A stretch of 64,000 bases of DNA, taken from Malaya genurostris (taxonomy: Eukaryota > Arthropoda > Insecta > Diptera > Culicidae). The notes beneath the pieces are model-generated. The model had not been told where the DNA came from. It was given only the letters and a program-made list of their open reading frames with translations, and did not search any database. This document shows positions 1 to 10,966 of this stretch, in pieces. The stretch covers positions 122,884,928 to 122,948,927 of the forward strand of contig NC_080572.1 in assembly GCF_030247185.1 (NCBI RefSeq). The letters are read 5' to 3'. Within the stretch, counting starts at the first letter, position 1; each line of letters starts with the position of its first letter. Made by a program: the position numbers and the translations under genes.

Positions 1-1317
1 ACATTTTCCTTCACGAAGATACAAGAGAATGCCGTTTTTTACGCGATAGCCGACAACGTTCATCATCATCTCATACAGAGCAATCTGTCCTTTGTGCTCG
101 GCGGAGAAGCTGGCCCGGCCAGTTTTCAACTCCAATGGCATCAATTGAACTTGTTCACTATTGTCACATTTAGCTTCTACTGTTACGTCGATCTTTCCTT
201 TCAATCCTAACTGATGGCACCAAATATTCTCTTCAATATCTTTTATTGCGTGAATGTGTATTTCTGATTTGAAGCTAGAGGACTAACGAATAGTATAGAA
301 TTTTTTAAATGTTCAAAACTTATATCGTCTTTGTTCCATGTACCTGATTATAAACGTGTTTTTTCAAGAAATCGTGAATTTTAGTATAGAATGGTTCAAT
401 TTCCTTAGCAGCCTCCGATTTGCTCATTTGACATGCGTAAAGCATGTTGACCATTTCCTTTGAGTTGATGTATTCCTTGCCTAACTGAACTATGTCTTCA
501 ATATTAGTAAGCTTATTCCTTAACGTCTTTTGTAGCAATTCGTGAACTATTGTTCCAATAGTCATCTAAAAGTAATAAAAAAAAACATCATATCAATTCG
601 AACTCTTAAATCATTTTGAATTACTATTTTGCTGTCCAAGTCTATGCTACGGAATCTTTCTTGCAGCACTCCTCGACGCTGGCAATAAAGTGCCCCCACA
701 ACGGAAGTTCCAGATACTAAATAATCCGGATCTGTGACAACCATACCATCTTCACTGGTAATCTGGTACGAATTGGTAATACTATCGTATACCCCGTACA
801 ATGAAATGGTATCTCCTTCCTGGAATTGCAATGTAGCCCACGGTGGATGTACGACACATTTTGCTTTCAATTCATTGTTTTTTTCTTCCACAACCATGAC
901 AAATGCTTGGTTTTGATTCATTATGGATACGATTTTGCATCTTTTCCAAGTGCTCAGATCGAGTGTATATAGCTGTAGAAATAATGGTATGTTTTAGATA
1001 TATCACCAAAATTTAAATTATGATTAACCGGTTCTGGTTTTCATACGTACTGTTGAATTTTCGGGAAAACCCAATTCTAGACCGAAAGCGTCGTCATCAT
1101 CACTGAATATATTGTCTAAATTATCAACCATCTTCTGTATTATTCTGTTGTCTTCACAGGATCTTCCACTATCAAAATCAACTCTGTTTGGCTCCATTGC
1201 ATGTTTCACTTTTTTTGCCGCTGGTTGATGGTAGTCCACTGTCTCATTACACTCGTTCTCCACATCTGAATTGGAAAGATGGGTGTTTTGTCTTTTGAAA
1301 ATAACTTCTTTTTCCAT
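1..1317 (-). CDS. DNA2: DNA2 nuclease-helicase, N-terminal part (runs off the left edge)
   Basis: DNA2 is a RecB-like nuclease fused to an SF1 helicase that trims long flaps in Okazaki-fragment processing and resects DNA ends. Four exons join in frame on the minus strand: about 1317-1051, 972-625, 565-344 and 282-1. They start at the Met at 1317 and have GT-AG introns of 56-78 bp. Exon 1 encodes an acidic, low-complexity N-terminus. Exon 2 carries STWKRC and SGTSVVGALYCQRR, the first cysteine region of the nuclease domain. Exon 3 begins MTIGTIVHELLQK. Exon 4 has GLKGKIDVTVEAK and MPLELKTG, the acidic residue and E-x-K expected of the nuclease active site. The remaining nuclease part and the helicase lie outside the window. 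No frame break is visible. The P-like element ends only 254 bp upstream of the start codon. Confidence 0.9.
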
Positions 1318-1570
1318 TTGACAGAATTTTAATTATTAAAATTTATCACCATAAATAATCATATCTATATCTATATTTTATTGACCATTGAACAAAACAG
1401 AACAATTTTGTACTTTAGCTGGCGCCAAATTACCGTGCAGCATGAACATAGGAATTGTCACGCGATGATACATGCTTCATAGTGTTGCAGCTGCATGAAT
1501 TCGCGATTGTAATTGTATGTTTCACTACAAGAGGGTGCACGTGTGCAACCATGATGGAAGTTATCTTTGG
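1318..1570. other. Spacer with the probable DNA2 promoter
   Basis: This short AT-rich stretch lies between the DNA2 start codon and the terminus of the P-like element. The DNA2 promoter and 5' UTR should lie here, and partly inside the element if transcription starts further up. I see no clear TATA box or other recognisable motif. Confidence 0.35.
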
Positions 1571-2050
1571 CACAGATAACAGATATACAGGCTCGAACAA
1601 AAAATTTCAAATTCCTGTGTAAATTTTAAATTTGCTGTACGTTGGGCTCACTACTGCCACCTACTCGACTGTTCGCCTCGGTCACAGCCTCAATATTTCA
1701 GAACGTTCCTCTTCGTTCCGGAACGATAACAAAGGTTATTTTTGTATAGCACAAATTTTCTTTCCACAGTAGTTGGAAAATCGAATCGAATATCCAACAT
1801 TTAGTAACATCACAGATAACAGATATACAGGCTCGAACAAAAAATTTAAAATTCCTGTGTAAATTTTAAATTTGCTGTACGTTGGGCTCACTACTGCCAC
1901 CTACTCGACTGTTCGCCTCGGTCACAGCCTCAATATTTCAGAACGTTCCTCTTCGTTCCGGAACGATAACAAAGGTTATTTTTCTATAGCACAAATTTTC
2001 TTTCCACAGTAGTTGGAAAATCGAATCGAATATCCAACATTTAGTAACAT
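1571..2050. repeat. 240-bp tandem duplication of the P-like element 3' end
   Basis: Units 1571-1810 and 1811-2050 are almost identical, and each begins with the terminal inverted repeat CACAGATAACAG. The inner copy has one such unit (about 16331-16570). The duplicated block therefore gives this end two transposon termini in tandem. Confidence 0.92.
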
Positions 2051-2783
2051 GTTTGTGGAGTAGATGCTTAGGAGGTGATTTTCAATAATCAATTTGTGAT
2101 TTAATGATTTAGATTGATTTTTTTCCAGGCTGATAAAGCTGGTTGGATTGATTGTTACAAAGCAAACAATATGCACTGAATCGCAAATTCACTGCAGTTG
2201 ACAGAACTCGATAGCATTCCGGCTCTTTGTTCCTCGAATGGAAACTACATTGCATAAAAATCAATAAACCGAAACTGTTTTTTACCAATGGCGATCCGAT
2301 GCCTACCGTTTTCAAACCGACTATGGCAGTGTACGCCAATCTTATTTTGAATGATAATATTCCATGGCGAAGGATTTCATCACAATTCACATCCAGTTCC
2401 CGTTATCTAATTCATCAGAAGAATCACTTCCATCAAACACGCAAGCCATTACGAATGCAAATAACTGTACATTGGAGAATAGTGTAACATTCATATGACA
2501 AGAAAAATTATCAAGATGAGCTATATTAGCAACACTATTACCAATTACTTGTTGCTCCCGATATCATTAAACGCAAGTGATGTTGTATGAAAAACTCGAA
2601 CTCAATCGAAATACAGATTACAAATTTAATTCGATTTAAATATTCCGATTCGATCGGAATACAGAATCGGATTGTATATAAAGATCTGAATGTCACAATA
2701 AGAACCTTAAGTATGTGTTGAATGGCGGATTTGGTACGTAGAGAACGAATACTAGGATTGAACCTTTCGTAAAATCTTTAGAT

Positions 2784-2927
2784 ATTCGCCCTTATTCTGA
2801 ATAACGACGTATTGATGAATGTGGTTCGATCGAATCATAGCTACCTTTGATTTTGCTAGCGTTATGGGGAATACAAATGAAATACGAGCGAAAAACCGAT
2901 ACGACGTTATTCAGAATAAGGGCGAAT
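2784..2927. repeat. 29-bp inverted repeat within the P-like 3' region (outer copy)
   Basis: Arms 2784-2812 and 2899-2927 read ATTCGCCCTTATTCTGAATA... and its reverse complement. The same hairpin is at 15471-15614 in the inner copy, so it belongs to the family. It could be an old MITE captured by the element or a structural or subterminal signal. It is not coding. Confidence 0.8.
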
Positions 2928-3532
2928 AGGCAAGGAGACAAGCAAGATCAGTAGATCGACGTTAATTTTCAATTTTAGGAATTCGGTATCGATGTTTTCA
3001 GTCGTACTTTTCAGATGGTAGAGCTTAGATATAAAATAAGTAAAAATGCGCACAATTTCATTGTAATTTTATTAATTAACAAGAGTACGGGAGCTTTCTA
3101 AATAAATTCGTACAAATTCATGCAAACAGCTTTGCGGTTGCGTTTCTGCCGACGCTTATTATTCGCTGTTATTTTGTTCCTGAAGTGAGTCTCTTTTAAA
3201 AATCCCTTAATAAACGTATTAAAAATACAATTCATTAATTTGGTAAAACATGATTTGCAAACTGAGGTTCCGAAGCTTTCGTATTTGACATATTGTTTCA
3301 TTCGCAATTTAACATGTTTTCTATTTTCATATAAAAATTTTTTCAATTTTTGTTTAAATACGGCAAATGAAACTAACCCAATATCATACAGGAATATTAT
3401 TCTGACGAAAAGAAAATTGAGATTTTAATTTGCAAAAAGCGTAATCTTCATTATGCGAGGAAGCGTTATCCTGTTCAATTTTCAACACTGAACGACATCT
3501 TGCATGAGGCAGTTTATGAACTGCTGCTCCAA

Positions 3533-3728
<196 letters not shown>

Positions 3729-4413
3729 ATGCGTTTATGTCCTTCGCGAGGAACTGATAGGGTGCATCAACATTTAATGGTTCGAAATCAAATGTGGGAG
3801 TGTTTGACACCGCCGTGAAAGTTTCACAATTCATACCATCATTGGAGATGTTACGTGATTTACTGGATGATATCATGGCATATTTAAATGCAGTGCAAAA
3901 TTGGAAAGCATTATGAGCTTCATTAAACCCACAACGGCGTCGAATTTCAGAAAAAAAAGTTCTCCAAGTAGTCCTGGCACAGTGGGTTTGTGCATAGATA
4001 ATTGCAGCTGTATTGTTCTTTTAGCGTGTTCCAAATCCACTTCAAAGCGTTGATGTTCTCTATAAAACCTTTAAGGTATACCGGACGATTTTGGGCACTA
4101 GTTAGTGCTCTGGACAATTTTTTTGCCTGAAAATAATTCTGTATTCTGTCATATATTGAATGCAAACTAGAACCACTGCTCGATCGAAACTTTGAATGAT
4201 TTTTTAATAATGTTAGCTTGCATAGATCTGGTCTAGATGGGTTGGTTTCAAAATAACAATATTTCCATTTACCTTGCCAATTGAATTCACTTAACGTTCT
4301 TTCGAATTGAATGTATCGAATAGTTTATCGTGGAGTGCGATGAAAGACGCTGATTGTAGTGCTGCTGTTGGTAGTGATCCTATTTCCACATAATGTCGAA
4401 TGGCAATAGCACA

Positions 4414-4626
4414 TGTCCTCGATTCCTCGCGGGAGTGGACTGTATACGAATGAGTTTCGGTTTCTTGGACGGATAAATTCAAAAGGCGTCTGTTTGGTAC
4501 AACAGTCAAGTTTTTACTACTTAAAGAACGAATGAATACATATGTGTTAGTAAGAGTGTTTGAGCATAGGTATAATAGGTTTTCTATTCTAGTTTGTTGT
4601 CTGGATCATCGTAGCAGGAGTAAACA
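4414..4626 (-). repeat. BEL/Pao 3' LTR
   Basis: This 213-bp direct repeat matches 10391-10603. It begins TGTCCTCGATTCC and ends GTAAACA on the plus strand. Confidence 0.95.
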
Positions 4627-4653
4627 TCTACCCGGGCGTTGAAATTGGAAATT

Positions 4654-7600
4654 TCAAGATTCCAATTGCCCAGTCTGGTCGTCGCTCTCGTTGTCTATTG
4701 GCAGCAAGCAAATTTTCTTGACGGCACGCCTAGTTATGCCATTCTTGGTTCGCAAACTTACCACTCGAGTGTGCCCATCCTTGTCCGGATGGAGTTCGAT
4801 TATGCGGGCCAGCGCCCACTTCAACGGCGGTGCATTTTCGTCGATGATAACCACCATTGCTCCAATCTTAAATTCAGTGACCTTCAGATCTCGTTGACGC
4901 CTTTGAAGTTCGTGGAGATAATCGTTCATCCACACTCTCCAAAACCTTTGCTTCATGTCCTGAATAAATTGTAAACGCGATAGCCTGCCCTGGGGAATGC
5001 CAGTGTAAGTGGGTTCCGCAATGGCCTGGAACTCTCTTCCAATGATGAAATGAGCTGGAGTTATGGCAGTCATATCATTTGGATCATCTGAGACAGGTGT
5101 GAGAGGGCGGGAGTTTAGAATTGCTTCGATCTGTGCGAGTACAGTAGAAAGTGCTTCAAACGTCAGTCGATGTTCAGCGAGAATCAATTTCAGATGCGAT
5201 TTAACCGATTTAACTCCCGCTTCCCATATCCCTCCAAAATGCGGACTTCGTGGAGGAATGAATGACCATTCAATACCTCTCGGCGCGCAATACTCGTTCA
5301 CAGCACGGATGTGCTCCTCGTTGTGGAACAGTTCGGCTAGGCGACACATTTGGTTATTGGCGCCTTCAAAATTAGTCGCGTTGTCCGAGTACAACTTCTG
5401 CACGAGACCTCGGCGACTAACGAATCGTTGTAGCCCACTCATAAACGCGTCGGAGCTTAGATCGGACACAGCCTCCAGGTGTAACGCACGGGTGGCCATG
5501 CAGACAAATAAACAAACGTATCCCTTGGTGGTTGTCGGATGTCTTGTAGCAGCACTTGATCTACGATTGAAAGGGCCCGCAAAGTCCAGACCTGTATGCG
5601 CGAACACGGGAGACAGCTTGACGCGGTAGTCAGGAAGATCTCCCATTAATTGCGTGGACTTCTTGGGTCTCATCCGGAAACACGGTACACAGCGATGCAG
5701 TTCCTTCCGTATCACATTCTTTGCCTTGAGTGGCCAATACTGTTGCCGAACGACGCCCAGCAGACCTCTTTGACCAAGATGCATGTTGACACGATGTAAA
5801 TGCCTGATCAATGTTGTTGTGAGTGGATGTTTTTCAGGCAGAATGGCTTGATGACGATGTTCATATGGAATAGCAGCATTCCGTAGGCGACCACCTACGC
5901 GCAGCACTTCATCATTTGCGTCGATGAACGGGCTCAGGTTCTGAAAGGGTAACTTGCATTCCTTGTCACTTCTCAGCATTTGTAGCTCTTTGTGAAACAT
6001 TTCACCTTGTACCATCCGTGTGATCAAAATGGATGCTCGTTGCATTTCTGTTGCTGTAGGCAGTCCCTTGGCAATGTGCCTTCGCTGTCGTCTTTCCAAT
6101 TCTGATGGCGATACGCCACGGGAAATTAAATCCGCAGGATTCTCTTTCGAAGGGATGTATTGCCAAGTGTAATTAGCAGTCAATTGCTGGATTTGTCGAA
6201 CTCGGTTGCCAACGAATACGGTGAGTGCTTCCGGAGATTTCTGCAACCAACAGAGGACTATCTGTGAGTCCGACCACAATCGAACAGAGCTAAAGTCGGA
6301 ATCAATTGCTGCTAGCACCTTCACGGTGAGCTGAGAGAGTAACATTGCTGCTAACAACTCGGCCCTTGGTGTTGTAATCTCCTTCTGCTTGTTCTTCTTC
6401 CTCGGGAGAATTCGTGACTTACTGCAAATTATGTTCATGGTTGCTGCCCCATCGTGTCTTATTACTCGAGCGTACAGACAGGCGCCGTATGCCAAGTCTG
6501 ACGCATCAGCAAATCCGAAGAGTTCAAACGTACACGATCCGTTACTGAAAATCCATCGTTCAATCTTGACGTTGTTCAAGTATTGTAGTTGATCACGGTA
6601 ATCTGTCCACAGTTGTGCTAATTCACATGGTACCGGTTGGTCCCACTCTAAATTCGCGCCCCAGAGCTCCCGCATAATCAGCTTCGCTGCGGTAATCACG
6701 GGTCCTACAAATCCCAAAGGATCGAAAATTCGAGCAATCTGACTGAGAATCGATCGTTTAGTTAGTTGAGCGTTGGGATTACGACATTCCGCTACGATGA
6801 ATGTGAATGTGTCCTCTTTGGGATTCCACGAGACCCCGAGAGTCTTCATTACCGTATTAACAGTTGGGTTTGTAATATCAACACAGCCTTCTCGTTGATG
6901 TTCAGGAATAGTAGCCAATAATGATTCCGCATTCGAACAGAACTTGTGTGCATCGAAGCCACCTTCGTTGAGTAATCCAACTATTTGATTTTTTACCTCC
7001 ATAGCCTTCTCCAGAGAACTGGCTCCAGTAAGCACGTCGTCAATGTAAAAGGACTTCCTAACCGCCCCAGCACCGAGCGGGTATCTCTCCTTCTCGTCCT
7101 CAGCGAGCTGGCGGAGTGCCATTGTTGCCAGAAAAGGTGATGATGCCAGTCCGTACGTTACGGTTCGTAGATCGTATACTCGAATCGGCTGACTCCGGTT
7201 CTCGCGCCAGAGAATCCGCTGATATCGAACATCTTCGTCGTTAACTCTAATCTGTCGATACATTTTTGGAATGTCAGCGACAAAAGCGATCTTAAACGAT
7301 CGAAAGTTAAGGAGTATCGATATAAGGTCGTTTTGCACGGCTGGACCGACCATTTGAGTCTGGTTGATACTGATTCCAGAGTCACTCGGCGCCGAACCAT
7401 CAAACACAACGCGAAGTCTAGTGGTTGTGCTGCTGGGTTTTAAAACGTAGTGATGTGGCAGATAGTAAGCTGATTGGGACTGATCAGTTTCGACATCTTC
7501 ATTCAGCGTCATGTGACCAAGTGTTTCATATTCTCTCAAAAAGGCGATGTACTGCATTTTGATTTCGGGAGCCCTATCTAGTCGCTTCTCTAGGGCCAGG

Positions 7601-9885
7601 AACCGTTTCTCCGCCATAGCCTTCGAATCACCAAGCTGATCCTTAACATCGTTGAAGGGAAGGCGAACTACGTATCTTCCTTCACTAGTGCGCTCGTGTG
7701 TATCACGGAAATGGTCCAAGCAAATCTCATCCAATGGCACGAATTTCTCGTTGAATTCGTCGCATGACTCGATACGCCAAAAGTTTCGTACAATTTCATT
7801 GAGATCTTCTTCAGCGGAGATGAAGAACGATTGCTGCTTTGAGCTCTTGCTGGGAATCGGACCACTTAACACCCATCCAAATTGGGTGTCCTGGAGAATG
7901 GCAGAGGTGTTTGGAATCCTCATTCGACCGGACTTCAACATCTCAAAAAATACTTCAGCGCCCAGTAGCATATCGACACGGTCAGGAATACTAAAGTTCG
8001 GGTCTGCTAATTGTATACCAGTCGGTAGTGCAATGTTGGTGCAATTCACCTTCGTCAAGGGAAGATTACCTGTTATCCTGGGTATAACGAAGAAATCGAG
8101 ACATGCTGAAAAATCGCTTATACGAGATTTGATTTTCGTATGAATCTTCAGTCGCACTTTCGTATGAATGTCATTTAGACCGCTAATTGAGACATTCGCG
8201 GGTATCTTCTTCAAAGATAGCATAGTTGCGAAATGTTCTGAAACGAAATTCGAGTGTGAACCCGAGTCCAATAGTACGCGGCACGGGTAAACATCAGACT
8301 TCCCGTAAACAAGGACTACAGCGGTGGAAAGTAGAACTTGCTTCCCGGTTCCGTTCGGATGAGTACAAAGTGTTGACTGTACTCCAGCATCGATAGATGT
8401 TTCTTCGTGTTGTCTCTCAGGCGGTAGTACAGACTTCTTCTCGGGGTTTGGCTGCGAAACTTCAGTTTTCGAATCATCTGGTTTCTTCTGCTGATTGTCG
8501 GCTGGATGCAACGTAGTATGGTGACGTTTGTTGCATTTTTTGCACGAGTGCTTCGAAGAACAATCCGTCGTGCGATGCCCCTTCTGCAAACAGTTAAAGC
8601 ATGCGCCGGTCCGACGGAGTGTGTCGTATCGATCAGAGATGACTGCCTTTTTGAAGACATCACATTTCCACAGATCGTGGCCTTCAGAACAATGTGGACA
8701 AGCATCAGTCGCGGTGACTAAGGAGTTCGCACGCGCCCTCGGTCCTGCAGGACTGCTTAGCTGGAGTTTCGCCGGAATCTTCATCTGCGTCTTGTGGAAC
8801 GGATGAATCTTTTCGAGAACGCGACATCTTTCGCGTAAGAAATCCATAGTAGAATCGTAATCGGGTAAGGCAGTGGAAGCTTGTTCAAGTTCCCAAGCCT
8901 TTCGGGTATCACTGTCCAGTTTAAGAGCGATACGGTTGATTAACATTCTTTCTCCAAGTCCAGATACTGGTAGACCTAGATTTTTCAAAGCGTCTACATT
9001 TTTCGCGCACGTGTCCAATAATTTCCTCAACCCAACTGCATTTTCGTTAGTTAGCTTCGGCAAATCGAAGAGTGCATCGATATGCTTGTCGATTATTAGC
9101 CGTCGATCTTCGAAACGTTCAGTCAGTGTCGCCCAAGCAGCGTCGTAGTCATTGTTATTTATTATCTCCTGATCAATGATTCCCGCAGCCTTTCCCACTA
9201 ACGAATTTCGAAGATGATACAATTTTATGGCTGGAGCTTCCGAGGTGTAGCGGGACATGATCGTTACAAACATCGACTTGAAAGCGTACCAGTTCTCGTA
9301 CGATCCATCAAACGAGGGAAGAGGTACCTTCAACGGAGGCAGATGTGTCACGTTCACAGGAGGTATCGCGGAGGGCTGAACCGTATGTGCTTCCTTCTTC
9401 AAGGAAGTCTCAAACAATTTTGTAAGGACAATATACAACTCACCATATAGCTGCTCAAATTCAATGCAAAGCTCCTCTAGCCCCGAGCGATCATCATCGC
9501 TAATGTCGAGGCCGTGTGCTCGCTGCTGGTGAACGTTGTAATCGGCATTCACACTCTCAACAACCTTTAGCTGAAGCTGCAGAAACTGTTTGCAGTCCAG
9601 ACTCTGGTTGGGATCGTCGTTGTCAGCCTCTAATACCGTTTTCACTCGCATTAATTTTCGACTCAAAGCATTCATCTGATTTATTAGCACTTTGTATTCA
9701 GCTGCCATCTTCTTTCGCGCTTCTTTATCTCTTTTGTTTTTCTTCTGTTGACTGATTGGCACTATTTCACAGTTTAGTTCTTGATCATTTAACGTATTAC
9801 CGTCTTCACCAACAGAATCTGTTTCGCCGATGGCGTGTTTATCTTTTGCACTTCGCGTCGCAATTGGTGTGCGTGTCATGCTCAT
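4654..9885 (-). CDS. BEL/Pao Gag-Pol polyprotein (1743 aa)
   Basis: This single open frame encodes all retrotransposition functions. In order: a charged coiled N-terminus; a DUF1759-type Gag region near residues 190-350 (PLPSFDGSYENWYAFKS); zinc knuckles near 430-465 (CFNCLQKGHRTTDC, then a second Cys/His group); an aspartic protease near 540 (LLDSGSHSNF); a reverse transcriptase with FVADIPKMYRQI and the catalytic YIDD near 948; an RNase H-like part near 1120-1190 (FADASD, AELLAA, WSDSQ); an integrase zinc-binding HHCC near 1370-1400; and a DDE core with Asp near 1432 (GLDFAGPF), Asp near 1498 (YSDNATNF) and Glu near 1555 (GGIWEAGVKS). A DUF5641-like tail follows. Length and domain order match an intact BEL/Pao Pol, and I see no missing catalytic residue. 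Long antisense ORFs over it are shadows. Confidence 0.95.
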   Translation of the reverse strand: MSMTRTPIATRSAKDKHAIGETDSVGEDGNTLNDQELNCEIVPISQQKKNKRDKEARKKMAAEYKVLINQMNALSRKLMRVKTVLEADNDDPNQSLDCKQFLQLQLKVVESVNADYNVHQQRAHGLDISDDDRSGLEELCIEFEQLYGELYIVLTKLFETSLKKEAHTVQPSAIPPVNVTHLPPLKVPLPSFDGSYENWYAFKSMFVTIMSRYTSEAPAIKLYHLRNSLVGKAAGIIDQEIINNNDYDAAWATLTERFEDRRLIIDKHIDALFDLPKLTNENAVGLRKLLDTCAKNVDALKNLGLPVSGLGERMLINRIALKLDSDTRKAWELEQASTALPDYDSTMDFLRERCRVLEKIHPFHKTQMKIPAKLQLSSPAGPRARANSLVTATDACPHCSEGHDLWKCDVFKKAVISDRYDTLRRTGACFNCLQKGHRTTDCSSKHSCKKCNKRHHTTLHPADNQQKKPDDSKTEVSQPNPEKKSVLPPERQHEETSIDAGVQSTLCTHPNGTGKQVLLSTAVVLVYGKSDVYPCRVLLDSGSHSNFVSEHFATMLSLKKIPANVSISGLNDIHTKVRLKIHTKIKSRISDFSACLDFFVIPRITGNLPLTKVNCTNIALPTGIQLADPNFSIPDRVDMLLGAEVFFEMLKSGRMRIPNTSAILQDTQFGWVLSGPIPSKSSKQQSFFISAEEDLNEIVRNFWRIESCDEFNEKFVPLDEICLDHFRDTHERTSEGRYVVRLPFNDVKDQLGDSKAMAEKRFLALEKRLDRAPEIKMQYIAFLREYETLGHMTLNEDVETDQSQSAYYLPHHYVLKPSSTTTRLRVVFDGSAPSDSGISINQTQMVGPAVQNDLISILLNFRSFKIAFVADIPKMYRQIRVNDEDVRYQRILWRENRSQPIRVYDLRTVTYGLASSPFLATMALRQLAEDEKERYPLGAGAVRKSFYIDDVLTGASSLEKAMEVKNQIVGLLNEGGFDAHKFCSNAESLLATIPEHQREGCVDITNPTVNTVMKTLGVSWNPKEDTFTFIVAECRNPNAQLTKRSILSQIARIFDPLGFVGPVITAAKLIMRELWGANLEWDQPVPCELAQLWTDYRDQLQYLNNVKIERWIFSNGSCTFELFGFADASDLAYGACLYARVIRHDGAATMNIICSKSRILPRKKNKQKEITTPRAELLAAMLLSQLTVKVLAAIDSDFSSVRLWSDSQIVLCWLQKSPEALTVFVGNRVRQIQQLTANYTWQYIPSKENPADLISRGVSPSELERRQRRHIAKGLPTATEMQRASILITRMVQGEMFHKELQMLRSDKECKLPFQNLSPFIDANDEVLRVGGRLRNAAIPYEHRHQAILPEKHPLTTTLIRHLHRVNMHLGQRGLLGVVRQQYWPLKAKNVIRKELHRCVPCFRMRPKKSTQLMGDLPDYRVKLSPVFAHTGLDFAGPFNRRSSAATRHPTTTKGYVCLFVCMATRALHLEAVSDLSSDAFMSGLQRFVSRRGLVQKLYSDNATNFEGANNQMCRLAELFHNEEHIRAVNEYCAPRGIEWSFIPPRSPHFGGIWEAGVKSVKSHLKLILAEHRLTFEALSTVLAQIEAILNSRPLTPVSDDPNDMTAITPAHFIIGREFQAIAEPTYTGIPQGRLSRLQFIQDMKQRFWRVWMNDYLHELQRRQRDLKVTEFKIGAMVVIIDENAPPLKWALARIIELHPDKDGHTRVVSLRTKNGITRRAVKKICLLPIDNESDDQTGQLES

Positions 9886-10368
9886 TGTGCCGATGATACG
9901 GAAACATTTCTGATCGGGGTTCGTTTCAAATGCACGTCACTGAATACCGCACTGGTACCACTACTATCGCGTTCCACTCGGATATAGCAAACGAGATTGC
10001 GAAAAACACTATAGCATTTTCATTCTTCTCGGTAGGCGGCCATCTTATTTTCACTGAGTCAGAAGCGCATGCGCGTACACGTTGTGATTGTTTCACTACA
10101 CGAATAGAATCACTCGAAAAAGCACTTAATCCTCGAGAACGCTTCCCAGGACGCTTTTTAATGAATACGCTGCCATCAGCAGCGCCAACAGGTTCGCGAA
10201 ATAAAACACTTGATCCGACTGATACCGCTCGATTCACCACAGTCAGTGGCGTCAAATTTCTCCTGGCTACTCGAGAGCCATAGTAACGCGGTGGATCCGT
10301 ATTTTAGATCACTCGTTTTTCTCGCGAATTCAACTGTTATCGGAACAGTGAATCAGAAAACCGAAACA
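9886..10368 (-). other. BEL/Pao 5' untranslated leader
   Basis: This is the stretch between the primer-binding site and the Gag start. It has stops in the gag frame and only antisense shadow ORFs. I see no separate gene in it. Confidence 0.6.
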
Positions 10369-10385
10369 TCCGGCTCGAAGGACCA
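10369..10385 (-). promoter_or_regulatory. tRNA-Tyr-type primer-binding site of the BEL/Pao element
   Basis: Five bases inside the 5' LTR, the minus strand reads TGGTCCTTCGAGCCGGA. This is complementary to the 3' end of insect tRNA-Tyr (TCCGGCTCGAAGGA plus CCA) as I know it, so it should prime minus-strand DNA synthesis. Confidence 0.75.
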
Positions 10386-10390
10386 GATGA

Positions 10391-10603
10391 TGTCCTCGAT
10401 TCCTCGCGGGAGTGGACTGTATACGAATGAGTTTCGGTTTCTTGGACGGATAAATTCAAAAGGCGTCTGTTTGGTACAACAGTCAAGTTTTTACTACTTA
10501 AAGAACGAATGAATACATATGTGTTAGTAAGAGTGTTTGAGCATAGGTATAATAGGTTTTCTATTCTAGTTTGTTGTCTGGATCATCGTAGCAGGAGTAA
10601 ACA
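10391..10603 (-). repeat. BEL/Pao 5' LTR
   Basis: This 213-bp LTR reads as identical to 4414-4626 and should carry the promoter for the minus-strand transcript. Confidence 0.95.
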
Positions 10604-10783
10604 GCACATGATTCGCTTAACGTACGTGTTGCTATAGAAACATTCATTTTCGAAAACGGTGGAAGTTGAATAGCTTTATAAAGAAGTTTGGGAGCTAAAC
10701 GCAACGTGGATGCCACATCAGTTTCAAAAAGAAGCTTGATGTGATTAAATGAGGCTATCTGGTCTTCGAATACAGCGTTGTAC
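10604..10783 (-). mobile_element. Outer P-like element, middle segment
   Basis: This is a 180-bp piece of the outer transposase gene, trapped between the BEL/Pao insertion (left) and the inner P insertion (right). On the minus strand it reads NAVFEDQIASFNHIKLLF and onward to LSESCA. It joins the left segment through the GCACA duplication and the right segment through the GTTGTAC duplication. Confidence 0.9.
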
Positions 10784-10880
10784 CACAGAAAACAGATATA
10801 CAGGCTCACATATGGGCTATGTGTAAAATTTGCTCTTCAGTGTGGCGAACACTTGCAGATGTCGCCGCGATCGCCAATAT

Positions 10881-10966
10881 GTGTTCCAGGGGTCAGATTT
10901 CAATCACGCCAATTTGTTTGTCATTATGTGTTCCAGGGGTCAGATTTCAATCAAGCCAATTTGTTT
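10881..10966. repeat. Subterminal 39-bp direct repeats of the P-like element
   Basis: Units 10881-10919 and 10928-10966 (GTGTTCCAGGGGTCAGATTT...) differ by about one base. The outer copy has the same pair near 18600-18680. Their place just inside the 5' terminus would suit transposase binding, but that is inference. Confidence 0.85.

Larger units (their letters stand above)
4414..10603 (-). mobile_element. Full-length BEL/Pao LTR retrotransposon
   Basis: The 6190-bp element has 213-bp LTRs at 10391-10603 (5' LTR for the minus strand) and 4414-4626 (3' LTR). They look identical base for base and have TG...CA ends. It is flanked by a 5-bp duplication GCACA (4409-4413 and 10604-10608) and sits inside the transposase pseudogene of the outer P-like element. 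It encodes one long gag-pol ORF. Matching LTRs and an open ORF suggest a recent insertion. The family was judged from the DUF1759-like Gag, the Pao-type RT with YIDD, and the integrase. No envelope-like ORF is visible. Confidence 0.95.

Noticed and set aside
5063..5629. 188-codon plus-strand ORF
   Set aside because: It lies antisense within the integrase coding region of the BEL/Pao polyprotein and has no recognisable domain.
7652..8143. 163-codon plus-strand ORF
   Set aside because: It is an antisense shadow of the BEL/Pao pol region.
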